From assembly GCA_029851415.1 (NCBI GenBank), contig CM056742.1, positions 151,967,121 to 152,031,120 on the forward strand: a DNA stretch of 64,000 nt, read 5' to 3'. A model generated the notes under the pieces. That model saw nothing but the letters and a program-made list of their open reading frames with translations, was not told the DNA's origin and searched no databases. The stretch comes from Eretmocerus hayati. Lineage: Eukaryota; Arthropoda; Insecta; Hymenoptera; Aphelinidae. Positions within the stretch are counted from its first letter, which is position 1, and each line of letters starts with the position of its first letter. Shown here one piece after another: positions 47,147 through 59,382 of the stretch. Made by a program: the position numbers and the translations under genes.

Positions 47147-49275
47147 GGCAAGGGTGCCCAACACGCCCCTCCCCCCCTTTAAGCTATTTTGCCAATAGTT
47201 TTGGCCCACTTCAATATTTTTCAACAATTCTTAGTTCATTTTGAAGCTCGCTTCAAGACTTTCAAAAGTCTTGAAGCAAGTTGAGTTGGAATAAATTCAA
47301 TTTCAAACGACCAAAGTCGAGCCATCACGATTTTCCCAAAAAGTGATTTTTTGCAAGTTTGCGAAAGGGTGTAGGTGTACCCAACATATGCTCCACTGAA
47401 CCATTTTCTCAACAACTCTGGTCTACTTCAACATTTTCCAACTCACTTGAGCTCTTTCTGAAGCTTGTTTATATGGCCCTTTAAAATGGCCTAACTACGC
47501 CTGATTTCGATGGATTGAAGCCGCACTGTCTTAATTTTCCTAAAAAAAAATTATGTAAATCGGTGATGAAGAGTTTTTATCGCCGTGCACGCACATTTGG
47601 AGCTTTTTGTCGGTCTGAAACACTAGTTTCGACTTATTTTTACGTGATGAACACGTTCTGCTCGGTAAAAACATTTCACGTGATATTTCACGTGAAACAG
47701 GTGAGATATTACGTGATATTGGGCCATAATATCACGTGAAATCTCACGTAATATTAGATTTTAAAATGCGTATTTCTGCATATTTGAGTCGACGATGAGG
47801 GTTCTGCTTAGTCCTAAATGATGCATTGAGGGTCAATTATTAGTTCGATGCCTTAAATTAATCTAAAAATGTGAAATATAAACCGAATAAAATCCGACAG
47901 TCGAGGCGTCTGTGCCGCGGGCCGGCGACTGCTGCGCCACCATACTGCGCAGGCGTCTCTCTCGTTTCACCTGAAATTTTACGTAGAATCTCACGTGAGA
48001 TTTTACCTAAAATATCACGTGAGATTTCACCTAAAATATCACGTGAAATTTTGCGTAAGACATTCATGCCACGGTCAGCTATTCCAGGCGAGCAGAAGAC
48101 AAAATCTGACATGTATATATAACCTCGCCGAGGTTATATGGTTGAGTCGCTCAGTGTTTCCTGGCTGTATGTTCAAGTTTTAGGGTTATATTGCGGTTGG
48201 AGAAGTTTTGCTTTCATCTTATTTCTATGCATGGGATCTCAAAAAAGAACGAATAGTGTCCCCACACAGTGTTCCCCGGTTTTCAGATAAGATGAAAGTA
48301 TTTAGAAATAAATTCGAAATTAAATTAAATTCGAATAAGATGAAAGTAAAACTTCTCCAACCGCAATATAACCCTAAAACTTGAACACACAGCCAGGAAA
48401 CACTACTGAGCGACTCAACCATATAACCCCGGCGAGGTTATATATACATGTCAGATTTTGTCTTCTGCTCGCCTGGAATAGCTGACCGTGGCATGAATGT
48501 CTTACGCAAAATTTCACGTGATATTTTAGGTGAAATCTCACGTGATATTTTAGGTAAAATCTCACGTGAGATTCTACGTAAAATTTCAGGTGAAACGAGA
48601 GAGACGCCTGCGCAGTATGGTGGCGCAGCAGTCGCCGGCCCGCGGCACAGACGCCTCGACTGTCGGATTTTATTCGGTTTATATTTCACATTTTTAGATT
48701 AATTTAAGGCATCGAACTAATAATTGACCCTCAATGCATCATTTAGGACTAAGCAGAACCCTCATCGTCGACTCAAATATGCAGAAATACGCATTTTAAA
48801 ATCTAATATTACGTGAGATTTCACGTGATATTATGGCCCAATATCACGTAATATCTCACCTGTTTCACGTGAAATATCACGTGAAATGTTTTTACCGAGA
48901 TGGGTGGTAAAAAAGTCGTTCTGCAATCCCTTTCGAGATAATTACATGGGGGACATGTCGTATACACACCACTTCGGCCTTCATGTTTTGCATCCGATCT
49001 CCGCATTTTGCTCGTAAAATTTCATCAAATCCAAATTTTGCAACTCCAAAGAGCGCATTTTGAAGGTCTTGAGAAAAGGAATTGAATGAGATGAAGTACA
49101 TACGTTGAGATTGGTTAAACCAAAAATTTTTGGCATCGGTTTTACTGAACGCAAATGCAAAATCTCACTCTATATTTTTTGTGAGAATTTTAATTTTCTC
49201 ATATTTTAATATAAAAAATGTAAAAAAGAATTGTGTCAAGGTCCTTGAGCGCCCAGTTCTGAGATCGACAATTCT
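47147..49275. mobile_element. Old relative of the 2861-3818 element, split by a palindrome
   Basis: The left part (47147-47660) and right part (48900-49275) align in order with the element at 2861-3818. Shared blocks include 'atcgccgtgcacgcacatttggagctttt' on the left and 'ttgagattggtt' on the right, around one break point. The interruption is the foldback element 47661-48899. The ends are diverged and boundaries approximate. Confidence 0.65.
47661..48899. mobile_element. 1.24-kb near-perfect palindrome with CACGTG arrays
   Basis: The ends CTCGGTAAAAACATTTCACG and its exact complement bound two arms of about 560 bp that appear identical, with a ~110-bp loop centred near 48280. Each arm carries about six CACGTG palindromes in ~21-bp spacing (TCACGTGAGATTTTACC-like units) plus a GC-rich block (GCCGCGGGCCGGCGAC). 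The mirrored 83/84-codon frames are a by-product of the arms, not genes. No clear target duplication. It interrupts the older element 47147-49275. Confidence 0.85.
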
Positions 49276-49772
49276 AGTAACCCGAATTTGATGTGAGTTA
49301 ATACCGGTTTGTTAAATGAGGGATGTGAATGGACATCTGAATTTAATCTATAAACGCTGTAAAAAATTGTCAAGTATTCAAAACTATCGAAATATTATAA
49401 CTTTAGAAATGCTATATGAATTGACTGAATGCAAAGCCCATTTATCCGGTCCACATGTTGATGTGACTTGTGGAATAGCTTTTGCTTTCGCTCTGACGTA
49501 TTCACCATAGTCGCGCGTGGTACGCTCATATGAGTCGAATTGTGGTCGAATCTCAACATTTCAATATTAAGCATGATTCGGATGAAAAGTCATATATTTA
49601 CTCTAGCGATTCATTTGGAGATAAATCTGCTGGATCAAAAGTATGCACATGAGCGTGATTTTGCGTTGGTGTGACTCATCTAAAACCATCTAAAATAGTT
49701 TGTTCTTGCTACTTTTCAATATATATATGCTGCCAATTTTTTTCTCAAAGAGAAGGGTCTCTTAAATATTAA

Positions 49773-50009
49773 AGGGCTTCGCTGATCAGAACGGTGTAAG
49801 TCTATTTCAGATTTTCAAAAAATTGCTTTGGTATTCCAGAGGCTGTTTTCTGTTAAAAATTACTGAACGGGAAAGTTCTAATGACGTTATTTGAAATAGA
49901 TGTTAATGTACATAATGCCAAAATAGTTTGTCTCAAAATAAGTATCTACACCAATAAAAAATTTTCAAAATCCGAATTGGACTCTTACCGTTCTGATCCG
50001 GAAGCTCTC
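49773..50009. mobile_element. ~237-bp MITE
   Basis: Inverted ends: GGGCTTCGCTGATCAGAACG on the left against the complement of CGTTCTGATCCGGAAGCTCT on the right, with some mismatches, and inner inverted blocks (TCAGATTTTCAAAAAATT region). TTA/TAA-like flanks would suit a PIF/Harbinger MITE, but this is uncertain. Confidence 0.6.
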
Positions 50010-50381
50010 TAATTTGTGAGATACACGTATCGCATTTACTATTTGTCGAGTAAGATTTTGTGAAAAAACTTTGGTAAACATTTTTTTCCACCAGAAGCGT
50101 GGTTCTTTGTCAGCGCCTTTAGGCCTGAACGGTGGTAGAGTCAATGAGTTTAGAAATGTATAAGATATTTTAAATATGTGCTGTAATGAGGAATGTTGAC
50201 ATTTCTTCGAAGCTTCTTATTACAACCCCAAAGCTATTTTGAAGTAATACATAATATCTTCCAATTTTTATATTAGCTGAATTTCAAATGGTAATGTAGA
50301 TTGAAAAAGTCCATCTTGCAGGTCTGCTTCATTTGAAAATATTACATTTTGGAAGCATTTCGAATATAAAAAACCTTTATC

Positions 50382-50421
50382 ATAGCGAGTTGATTGATCT
50401 ATAGATCGATTAACTCGCTAT
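50382..50421. repeat. 40-bp near-perfect palindrome
   Basis: ATAGCGAGTTGATTGATC followed, after the central TATA, by GATCGATTAACTCGCTAT; two mismatches over the arms. It is isolated in AT-rich intergenic DNA. Confidence 0.8.
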
Positions 50422-52053
50422 GTATACAAATCTATGAGAAGATGGTGTATGTCCTGACACATACACTGTAGAAAATGATGTCGGAAAACTACAACCAACT
50501 GGTTGAAAATTTAACCAATAATCACAGAGTGAGAAAATTACGCATAATCAGAATCAAAATACCATCGAATTAATCTGACATCATAAAATGTGACTGTATC
50601 TGAAATTATATATTCTATTGTATCTGACATCACAAAAACCGGGCTGATTGTCGGCGGAGCCGTATAGCTCAGAAACCTTTCAGTCATCTTGGATACCATC
50701 TTTCGTTGCTAAAAGGAGACTATTTCTAGAGTTGCATCCAAATCCGTGATCCGCGATCCCCCGACTCTCCTTGACAGAATCGAGATTTTGAATTCTAACT
50801 TTCAGCGAGATCTTGAATGTACTTATTTACCGAAATGGATGAGCAAAGGTCCGATAAGGTGTAGATCGAACGATTATTTCATCCCTGCGGTCCTATTTGC
50901 ATGAATCAATGTCTGAATCAAATGCTGTGACAAAAAATGCATTGATTCCAGACAAATCAAATGTATTTTTAAATAGAATGAATCACCCCTTTTCTCATTT
51001 TTTTATAACAAACAAGCGGAAATAAGTTGTCAGTCTGGACTACAAATTCAACTTCTGCTAGAGAAATAGGGAGCATAATTTCATTTTCCTATTCGCAATG
51101 ATACAATGTACATTACTTTAGTCCTTTAGTATACTCATTGTCAGTGCGATGATTATATATGAGCAACTTTTTACTGTGGTCACATTTCTTCCTGATCCTT
51201 GATGAGTTCTTTTGAGTACCCGTCGTTATATCACGATCTGATGCATGATTGATTGAATGGATAAGGAATGATTGATGTAATTCCATCTACTAGGGAAATA
51301 TTTTTGATAGAGAGAAGGAGCAGCTAATAGCTTATATCGTAGAAAAATATGTTTGGATTCTCATACCACGCATAGAAGGTCTTCTTATCATTTAGATCAG
51401 ATCAAATAAAAAATCTCATTCATTTACAAATTTTGTGAGATAAACGATATGAAAAAGCGCTTTGTGAAGAGTGACTAATACTACGAAAGAAGTATTTCAG
51501 GAATAGAATTCGTTTTCCACATGATTGCCTCATCAAAATCCGAGTACTCTCAAACTCATACAACTCGATTACCTAAACGTACAATTCTTATTTATGTATA
51601 GACGATATGGAAGGTTTTTTCCTGATCTGAAGACAATTTTGAAAGTTTCCAGACATGGAAAAGTTACTTTTTTTTATGATCATTCATGTATCATACAAGA
51701 TCACTTTGTCTAATGGGACATCAACTATTTCTCCTCTAGGTAAGAGTAAAAAGACATTGATAACTATATCAGAAAATAGTCATTGACATAAGCATATAAG
51801 TTTACTCAAATTCTCATCCACCGTATACATCTGTACGAAGTCGAGTTCAGAGGCGAGAATTTGCCTTATTTTTGTAGTTACGTTCGCACTCATTCCGTGA
51901 AAACAGTTTGAAGAGCCTCGCTCCTTTATAACTCAGTACGACTTGAATTACCACAATAATACTGAGACTGTAATTTCAATGTTATGAGTCATTTGCACAC
52001 TTCCCCGACTTGAAAATTGCCAATTAATTGATCAAACCTGATTCCTCGTAGAA

Positions 52054-55000
52054 ATGGAGTGCGCTGCGGTGCCTGTTTCGCCGCAACCTACAAGAAGATT
52101 GATAGGGGCGAATAGGATTTTGTGTGATGATACTCCCGGTCCAAGCAATGAGCTGCCACATGATTCAGCAATATCGGGTGAATGTATTATACTTATATTA
52201 CATATTACACCAAGCAATGTACATACACTAGAATCTCGAATTATAGCGGATACGATTTTGCGTCTCTCAGGAGTTTCGCTTTTGCGAGGGTTTTCCCAAA
52301 TTTCGTTCATCGTCATTCTTTCATCAACTCTCTAGCGCCCAAGGGTCCTGTGGGACCCACTTTTGAAATCTAGATTGTAAAGCTCCACGGCAATTTTGCA
52401 GCAGTTAAGCCGAATCGGGCATGATTATAACTTTCTTCTATGAAGAAACTAATTGTCTGTGACGACCTGAGACCCTGATGAGGCGTACATATAGTATGGG
52501 AGCACTCGAAAATAAAAAAAATTAACATGCATCCGTCAGAGAAGAGGTCTATAAAAGCGCATCTATAATCATAATAGATTCAAGTCATTATCATTATTGT
52601 ATTGGGTCGTCAATCTTATAAAAAAATGAATCGTCACTTTTTCATGCAAGGAATAGTCAGCGATAGATGTTTGTTTCGTTTACTTACAAATTTTCAAACT
52701 TTGACCTCTTTAAAGGAGATTTTGACATTTATCTGGAATATCTCCAACCAGCCATTTTGAAGCTATGATTTCGAAACTTTCTAGCTCCTGAGAAATTTCT
52801 TTGTTTGAGCTTATTTAATTTTATTTATTTCATTTCATCAGAAGATCAATGGAAATTTCGTCCTTACATGATGGCATAAACTTGGCTGCTAGGAACTGCC
52901 TTACGAAAGTTCAAAATTAGAAATCAAGATAGAATTTAATATTTCAATAGAAATCAAAATGGAAATCAACATACAATTAATCAAACTACATTGTGCTGCT
53001 TATTCTCCTAAGATCCCGACATTGGGATAAGATTTTCTCTAGCTCTACAATCGAGAAGCAGTCGGACATGGGATGTATATGTTACGGGCAATGTCCGATT
53101 TTGGGCATTGTCGACAATGACCAATATGGCTTTGGAGAACCGGGCATTGTCGACAATGCCCGGTCATTGTCGACAATGCCCAGGGGGTTTTGGGCACCAT
53201 AAAATCGCTCAGATTAAGCTTAGAAACCGGAAATTAGCTCTCGAGTCTAACTAAAAATTTATCCTGCGGACCACGAATGCTGAAAGGTTGAATCAATCCC
53301 GACTGCTGCAATGATCTTTCATGATTGGGTGTGAACGGAAATCAATTGCTTGACACAAGAGCATGTCTTTACAGCTTATAAATGCAGAGGAAGTTTGAAA
53401 AATGTGTAATACATTTTCGATCCATGCATCGAAATGATAAGAGAATACATCATACGACGAAATCATTATCACTCATAAATACAGTAAAGAGCACATTTCA
53501 AGTACATCACATTCTATCACAGTAGAGTGAATTGTTTGGACTACATATTACGATTTGGTACCGAAGCGCGACTACACTTCAAGGCGGACACTGGCCCGCG
53601 CAAGTTCTGCAAGCGTGTAAACTGTGAACAATTTTTTTTGAAAAACCTTAACCAAGTGGTTAAATGATCAATTCGATCAGCCAGCCCAATGGTAATTTTA
53701 ACTATGTCGTTGGAAAGCCAACCAGCTGTATGAAAGAGCAGGTTGAATTTTCAATAAAAATGTTGAAGTTTTCAGGAAAATATGATTTCAAATAAGTATG
53801 TATGCTTACATACACGTGGGCAGATTACATTATAAATATATGAATTCACAGATTATTTAATGCGCCCATAAAACTTGAACGGGATCGTAATCAAGTGCTG
53901 ATATGACGTTAAGTTCAGCCTAACTTGGAATTTAGAATCACAAAATCACTCAATTCACAATCAATTTGCGTTCAACAGTCATCCCTGATTCTCTGACGAT
54001 CGAAGAGAGAAAAATTATGGAAGATCTGGAACAGCAAAACAGGAATTTGGAGCGACTTAGGAAAGAATTAGATGCAGAGCGGTCAAAACATCCATCCCCA
54101 GAATTTACCATCGCACTGGAACAATCATACGAATACTTGAGAGAATCGAACAATGGTAACATTTTACTGAATTAGTACATTGAACTTTTGTATTGGACAA
54201 TCCAAAAATCTGTTGATCAAAACTGGTGATATGGTAAGGTCAACGATTAAATAGGCCAATGATGCCATTTGCTCGAATCGATCCAGTGCTAAAACTAATT
54301 TAGATAATTTATCAAAAGCGAAGAATTGTCTAATGCTGCTTTTTATTCGAAGTCATCATATCATTCTAGCCATAACGTTGATGAATCATTTCGGGGATAG
54401 CGATTCTCCATTGACATCGAAGGTTATTCGAATGCTTGAACAACTTCGTGTATTGGAATCCCTTATCAAAGACTATGAATCGTATGGGCTGGATGAATTT
54501 GGAGGAGGACCAGCTAATGGATGTAGTGCTGGTGAGTGGCTAATTCTATGATTCTCAAAAAAAAGTATTTCTTATCTCACGCAATTCCCTCGACGGTCAA
54601 CTCTCGTTTCGATGTCGTTCAAAGTCTAATGAGATAAAGAAAGTGGTTGGTTCATCTCATGGTCAATTGTTTCTACGTTTCAAACAATCACACGATTTTG
54701 CATCTGCGCGCTTGAAAAATAGGAGCAGGTTCTTCCGCCTCCTGTGCGTTTCAAGAAAAATTACCTCGCTCCTCACTTTTCCGGAGTGATAATAATTTGG
54801 AGTGTTTTTAGCTAACTTTTACGAAATTTCCGACTTTAATTCTTACATCTTATCACCATGATCTAATAGGATTAACTATTCTTTCACTTCGATGATTCGT
54901 GGCAACGCAAGAGCAAATTCCTTTCGTATTTTTTGTACTATTTTTTGCAGAGTTTTTTGCATAATTGCTTGATCCGGTGTACTCTTGCAAGCGGATTAGG

Positions 55001-55760
55001 AACTATCACAACAGTACATCTCGATACAAGGGTATAAGAACTTTTTTCCGCGTCTAAGTGATGGATTTCCGTCCCGAGCCGCAGGCGAGTGTCGGAATCA
55101 TCACGAGGATGCGAGATAAAGGTTTTACCTCCGTGTAAAGAACTATACTTTTTGATAAACTGTGAGTAAAATTCGGCAAACTGTGTGCAAAGTACAATTT
55201 TACGCACAGTGTATCAATAAAGTATATTACGCGTGGAGTGCCGAAAATCTTTGTTCTTTGGGAAAACTTTGCTGGACGTTCAGCAAAGGTTTTCCTGAAG
55301 TACAAAGTTTTCGGCACGAGACGTGTATATGCTATTTTATCGACCAGTACGTAGAAACAGCGAGCTCACAGGAGTCCTTACGCCTGAAAACTCGATGTTT
55401 CTACGTACTGACCGATAATTAAAATTATTCATTACATGCGAGGGATATATCCTCATTTTCAAGCCAGTCGAAATACTTTGAATAGTAATCAAGCGTTTGA
55501 GTTGATAAAACCCCTGAGTTTATGTGTCATTATTTTATTGAAAATCCATGAAATATTTCATTACAGAGCCAAATATGCTCGGTGTGTCACATCGATCACA
55601 GGTAGCAGGATATGAAGGATCTTATGCAAATGCGTGTAATCGAGCCATGGAACTTAGAACTGAAATCAATCAGATAAAAGAGGCGATTGTCAAAGCAAAA
55701 TGTGGATTGAAGAGATCGCAATATCGCTCGAGAACTGACTCTGAAAGTTCAGAAAAATGA
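52054..55760 (+). CDS. Unrecognised four-exon coiled-coil protein (218 aa)
   Basis: I do not recognise this gene. Exons: 52054-52177, 53979-54155, 54370-54531, 55567-55760. All three junctions are phase 1 and the frame is open to a TGA. The N-terminal ~45 residues are Pro/Ser-rich. A heptad-rich segment follows (ERKIMEDLEQQNRNLERLRK), then a second helical stretch (KVIRMLEQLRVLESLIKDYE), a Gly-rich linker (EFGGGPANGCSA) and a third helix (AMELRTEINQIKEAIVKAK) with a basic/Ser tail (RSRTDSESSEK). Such short multi-helix proteins are often subunits of larger complexes, but nothing here names one. The start codon is the first in the frame. Introns 1 and 3 contain the palindromes listed separately. 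Confidence 0.7.
53106..53178. repeat. Three copies of the palindrome CATTGTCGACAATG
   Basis: Exact copies at 53106-53119, 53145-53158 and 53165-53178. The last two are extended (GGGCATTGTCGACAATGCCC and GTCATTGTCGACAATGCCC). A half-site (GGGCAATGTCCGA) lies just upstream at 53085-53097. Confidence 0.95.
55238..55317. repeat. 80-nt hairpin, miRNA-precursor-like
   Basis: The arms GTGCCGAAAATCTTTGTTCT... and ...GTACAAAGTTTTCGGCAC pair over about 37 bp with a few mismatches around a loop of a few bases (GGACGTT). Located in intron 3 of the 218-aa gene. It could be a hairpin MITE, or a miRNA-like precursor on either strand. Confidence 0.6.
55339..55416. repeat. Second hairpin, 78 nt
   Basis: ATCGACCAGTACGTAGAAAC at the left pairs with GTTTCTACGTACTGACCGAT at the right; the loop is about 35 nt. 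It lies 22 bp from the preceding hairpin. Confidence 0.6.
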
Positions 55761-57211
55761 GACGCTCAAGTATTCACAGCATGTGACTTTATTTGGACAG
55801 CGCTCAAATCATCTCAGTTTATGAACTCATACGGAGCTGAAGACTCGTGGAAAATTTTGAAATCATATATTGAGATCTATTTTCGATACTGTCTCAAGAA
55901 TATTGTTGTCCTTAAACAATCGTGACAAAGCGCATCGATGTGCGATATCTGTCTAAACTTCATACGAATACGTGTACTTATATGACAGATTTTATTTAAT
56001 ATTTTTTACTGATTTATATTATGAAGATTTTGAAAAATCCGCATAGAATTTCTGATTAACGTGTCTCGGTTGACTATCGCAATTCAACGTTTCGTTCACT
56101 TGATACAATAAAAGCTATACAACAATTTGAAATACGTATTCGAGATCATAAAATATGATATTACTCATAACTGCTCCATTCGAATGTCACGCACATGAAT
56201 ATTTTTTTCGTGGTCGAATGTTGCATCAGATTTACGTCTATATAGCGCATGAATATTGCACTAATAAACTTGCGCTCAGTCCCCGACGGGCGCGAGATAA
56301 TTATTACATACACGAAGTGATAGGCAACATTTGATGTTGTACACTTACATCATTTATCGTGGATTGCTAGACTTTGAAATTTACCGTTCGGTGCCCTACG
56401 AAAGAATTCTCTGCTCAATGCGATCATTTGACACTCCACAACATTGGTCATTTTTTATTTCTCCGCCATCAACATCATTAATTTTGCTTCTTTTTTGGCA
56501 TTCACAGATTTTGAATGGGTCATCGTGTTACTATTCAATAAATTATCCAATAATGTCAACTGTATAGGAATTTCACGGATGGAAAAATCGCAATCCCAAG
56601 TCAAATCGAAAACGAGATTGAAAGAACTTCATGGAATGCTGTCTGTTGTGTTCATATAAAAAATGTAGAATCAAATCATTTGAAAAATTAGCTCGAAAAA
56701 AAATTAGGAGAAGATGAAACAGACGGGTCGTGCTCGGCAGAAGATATCTCTATGGGCAAAGGATCCATCACAAATGATGTGAAAAAGCAGGAGGCTTATT
56801 CATGGATCAATGCAATGTTTGTAGACCCGATATAATGATTGCTATAGTTAGTCAAATTTGAACCCACGAAGTCATTTTTAGACATTTTTCAACTGAAGCA
56901 CTTTCAGTAAAATCGTCGTCACACTTTTTCGTCAATTTCAAAGCGGTTCAAAAAATCGAAAAATCAGTGTGGAAAAATCTTTCCGAAAAATCGATATGAA
57001 CTACAATAGTGGAGGGTAAGGTAGGTTTCTTCCATAAAAAACCGGTGGCCGGTGAGTCGTGACGTCACAAGACACGCTGATGGTTTTCTGCCACACTGTG
57101 ACTTTTAGCTTGTGGTCCAATCAGCTTCAACCACGCTTTAGACAACTTTTGAGCAGTATCTGTTTGGCAACCAAGGGGCCTTGCACAGGCTGCCCCGAAA
57201 CGTCTGCTAGA
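55761..57211. other. Intergenic stretch with one unassigned exon-like frame
   Basis: Mostly featureless apart from the candidate terminal exon at 56708-56835. The DNAJB11 promoter should be in the right part. Confidence 0.4.
56708..56835 (+). CDS. Unassigned exon-like frame (possible terminal exon)
   Basis: After an AAAATTAG acceptor-like site the frame reads GEDETDGSCSAEDISMG and continues to EAYSWINAMFVDPI and a stop. The composition looks protein-like rather than AT-noise. No in-phase upstream exon could be fixed; it may be an alternative 3' exon of the 218-aa gene, a remnant, or chance. Confidence 0.22.
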
Positions 57212-58922
57212 ATGGCAGGGTTTCAATATTTCTATCTAATATTAATTAATTTACTGCTATATCTCGTAGTATGTCTCGCTGGGTGAGTATTAATCAATAT
57301 CTTAATCTAATTAGAACGTCAAATACAAGTCAATGTGTTTGCTTTTCATAACCTGTGAATGTTTTTGTTACTCATTTATCAACAACTATCTTTCAATTCT
57401 TCTACATCATTTAATGTTATTATCAATTCCCTTGGGTACTAATTTCAATGTCTTTTTAAATCGATTTCTACATCATGAATTATTTCTCACCTTTTCGTTG
57501 ATTTCAGAGACTTTAATTCAATAACATTCTCTAAGTGAAATTTTCAATGACAAACACGCTTGTAGCTCAAGTTTTCTATATGCTTAGACTCTCCTTAATG
57601 GATTTTTCTAATGATGATTTCTGTTTTGCATTCTAGGAGAGACTTTTATGCTATTTTAGGTGTAGATAGAAATGCTGATAAGAATCAAATAAAAAAACAG
57701 TACAGAAGGCTAGCTCAGAAACTACATCCTGACAAAAATAAAAATGACCCAAATGCATCTGAGAAATTTCAAGATCTTGGTGCAGCTTATGAAGTACTCT
57801 CTGATCCTGCTAAGCGTCAACAGTATGACAATTGTGGAGAAGAGTGTGTCAAAAAGGAGGGTATGATGCATGGTGCAGACCCATTTGCTAGCTTTTTTGG
57901 AGACTTTGGTTTCCATTTTGATGGTGGTGACTCTCAACAGCAAAATCAAGTACCCAAAGGCTCAAATATAGTAATGGATCTTTATGTGACCCTGGAAGAA
58001 TTGTACAGTGGCAACTTTGTAGAGGTATGAACAAGTCATGTAATTTGTATCAAACTGTGTCGCTGTTTTTTTCATCCATCATATTTACTGAACAGATTAC
58101 TAGAAATAAACCAGTTGCCAGAACTGCTCCTGGAACAAGACAGTGCAATTGTAGGCAAGAATTAGTTACACGTAATTTAGGAAATGGCCGCTTCCAAATG
58201 ACTCAACAAAGAGTTTGCTCAGAGTGTCCCAATATTGTGTTTGTTAATGAAGAAAGAGTCCTTGAGATCGAAATAGAGCCTGGAATGGTTGATGGTCAAG
58301 AATCTAAATTCTTTGCTGAGGGTGAGCCCCATATTGATGGGGAACCTGGTGACTTAATTTTCAGGTAGTACTTAGGGTCAAATATTCATATTTCTGAAAT
58401 CATATCTGCTTTGATCTTAATATAATCCATTATTGCTCAACTATCTGCTCACAACTAATAAATTACCTACACTTTTCTAGAATCAAAACACAGCCTCATC
58501 CTGTTTTTGAGAGGAAAGGCGATGATCTGTACACCAATGTCACAATTTCCTTACAAGATGCTTTAGTTGGATTTTCCTTAGAAATCCCTCATCTAGATGG
58601 ACATAAAGTGACAATTCAGAGGGATAAAATCACTCGCCCTGGATCTAAAATGCGAAAAAAAGGCGAAGGAATGCCAAGTTATGAAAACAACAATCTCATT
58701 GGAACTTTGTACATCACTTTTGATGTAGCTTTTCCGGAATCAGAACTTTCAGAGACTGAAAAAGAAGGTTGGTTGACAAGAATGAAGAAAATCAAACTCG
58801 AATTTTTGCTCATCTTTCATTCTTGACTAACTATCATATGAAATGTTTACTTTACAGATATCAAAAAGTTACTCAATCAGAGCTCTGTCAATAGGGTTTA
58901 CAATGGACTTCGAGGGAAGTAA
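57212..58922 (+). CDS. DNAJB11: ER-lumenal co-chaperone DNAJB11 (ERdj3)
   Basis: A J-domain partner of the ER Hsp70 BiP, binding unfolded clients in the ER lumen. Five exons: 57212-57282, 57637-58024, 58096-58364, 58481-58767, 58858-58922; phases agree, 359 aa (human 358). Signal peptide at about 1-24 ([18 protein letters not shown]), directly followed by the J domain ([23 protein letters not shown] with the HPD motif, [13 protein letters not shown]). A Gly/Phe segment follows ([18 protein letters not shown]). The Cys-rich insert has C-N-C and CSEC pairs and [10 protein letters not shown]. The substrate-binding C-terminal domains contain [32 protein letters not shown] and [15 protein letters not shown]. 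As in other ERdj3 proteins there is no KDEL tail (ends YNGLRGK). The exon 4 donor GTTGGT is weak. Confidence 0.97.
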
Positions 58923-59382
58923 GAAATTCATTTGTTATGAGTTGATTTCGTTGATCAACATCTAGAATACTTTTTATACCAATACCTCATTATTTCGGGT
59001 ATGGTTGAGAAATGAATTAGTACAACAATTTTTTCCGTGTGTGTCGTGAGATATCATCTTAATAGCATAATAAGGGCTGTTGATTTTTTGCTGCTCCGCG
59101 AGAACTGCGTAGATTATAGTTGAGTAGCTTGGATTGACTCTTTTACCATAGGTAACTACCATAGGTAGACATTTTTATTACCGAGTGTATGTACATATGG
59201 GTTCTTGACTGCAAGAAGTGTACCGCATTTATACATTTGTAAACTGAGACATGAATGTTGCGTATAATTTTTAACGATATTTAAATGAAACTGCTTTCCG
59301 ACTTGTTTTCCATACTCAGTCAATCAACTGAATCAAACTTGTGATCTGTTTGCGAGAACGTACTTTCTTCAGATATAGACTC
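58923..59382. other. DNAJB11 3' flank
   Basis: No recognised feature; probably includes the DNAJB11 3' UTR. Confidence 0.4.

Larger units (their letters stand above)
49276..52053. other. Gene-free stretch with one MITE and one short palindrome
   Basis: Apart from the elements at 49773-50009 and 50382-50421 no feature was recognised. The right end should include the promoter of the next gene. Confidence 0.4.

Noticed and set aside
47858..48702. Mirrored 83/84-codon frames with repeated ISREIL motifs
   Set aside because: They are translations of the CACGTG array in a perfect palindrome, so both arms give the same peptide; no gene structure.
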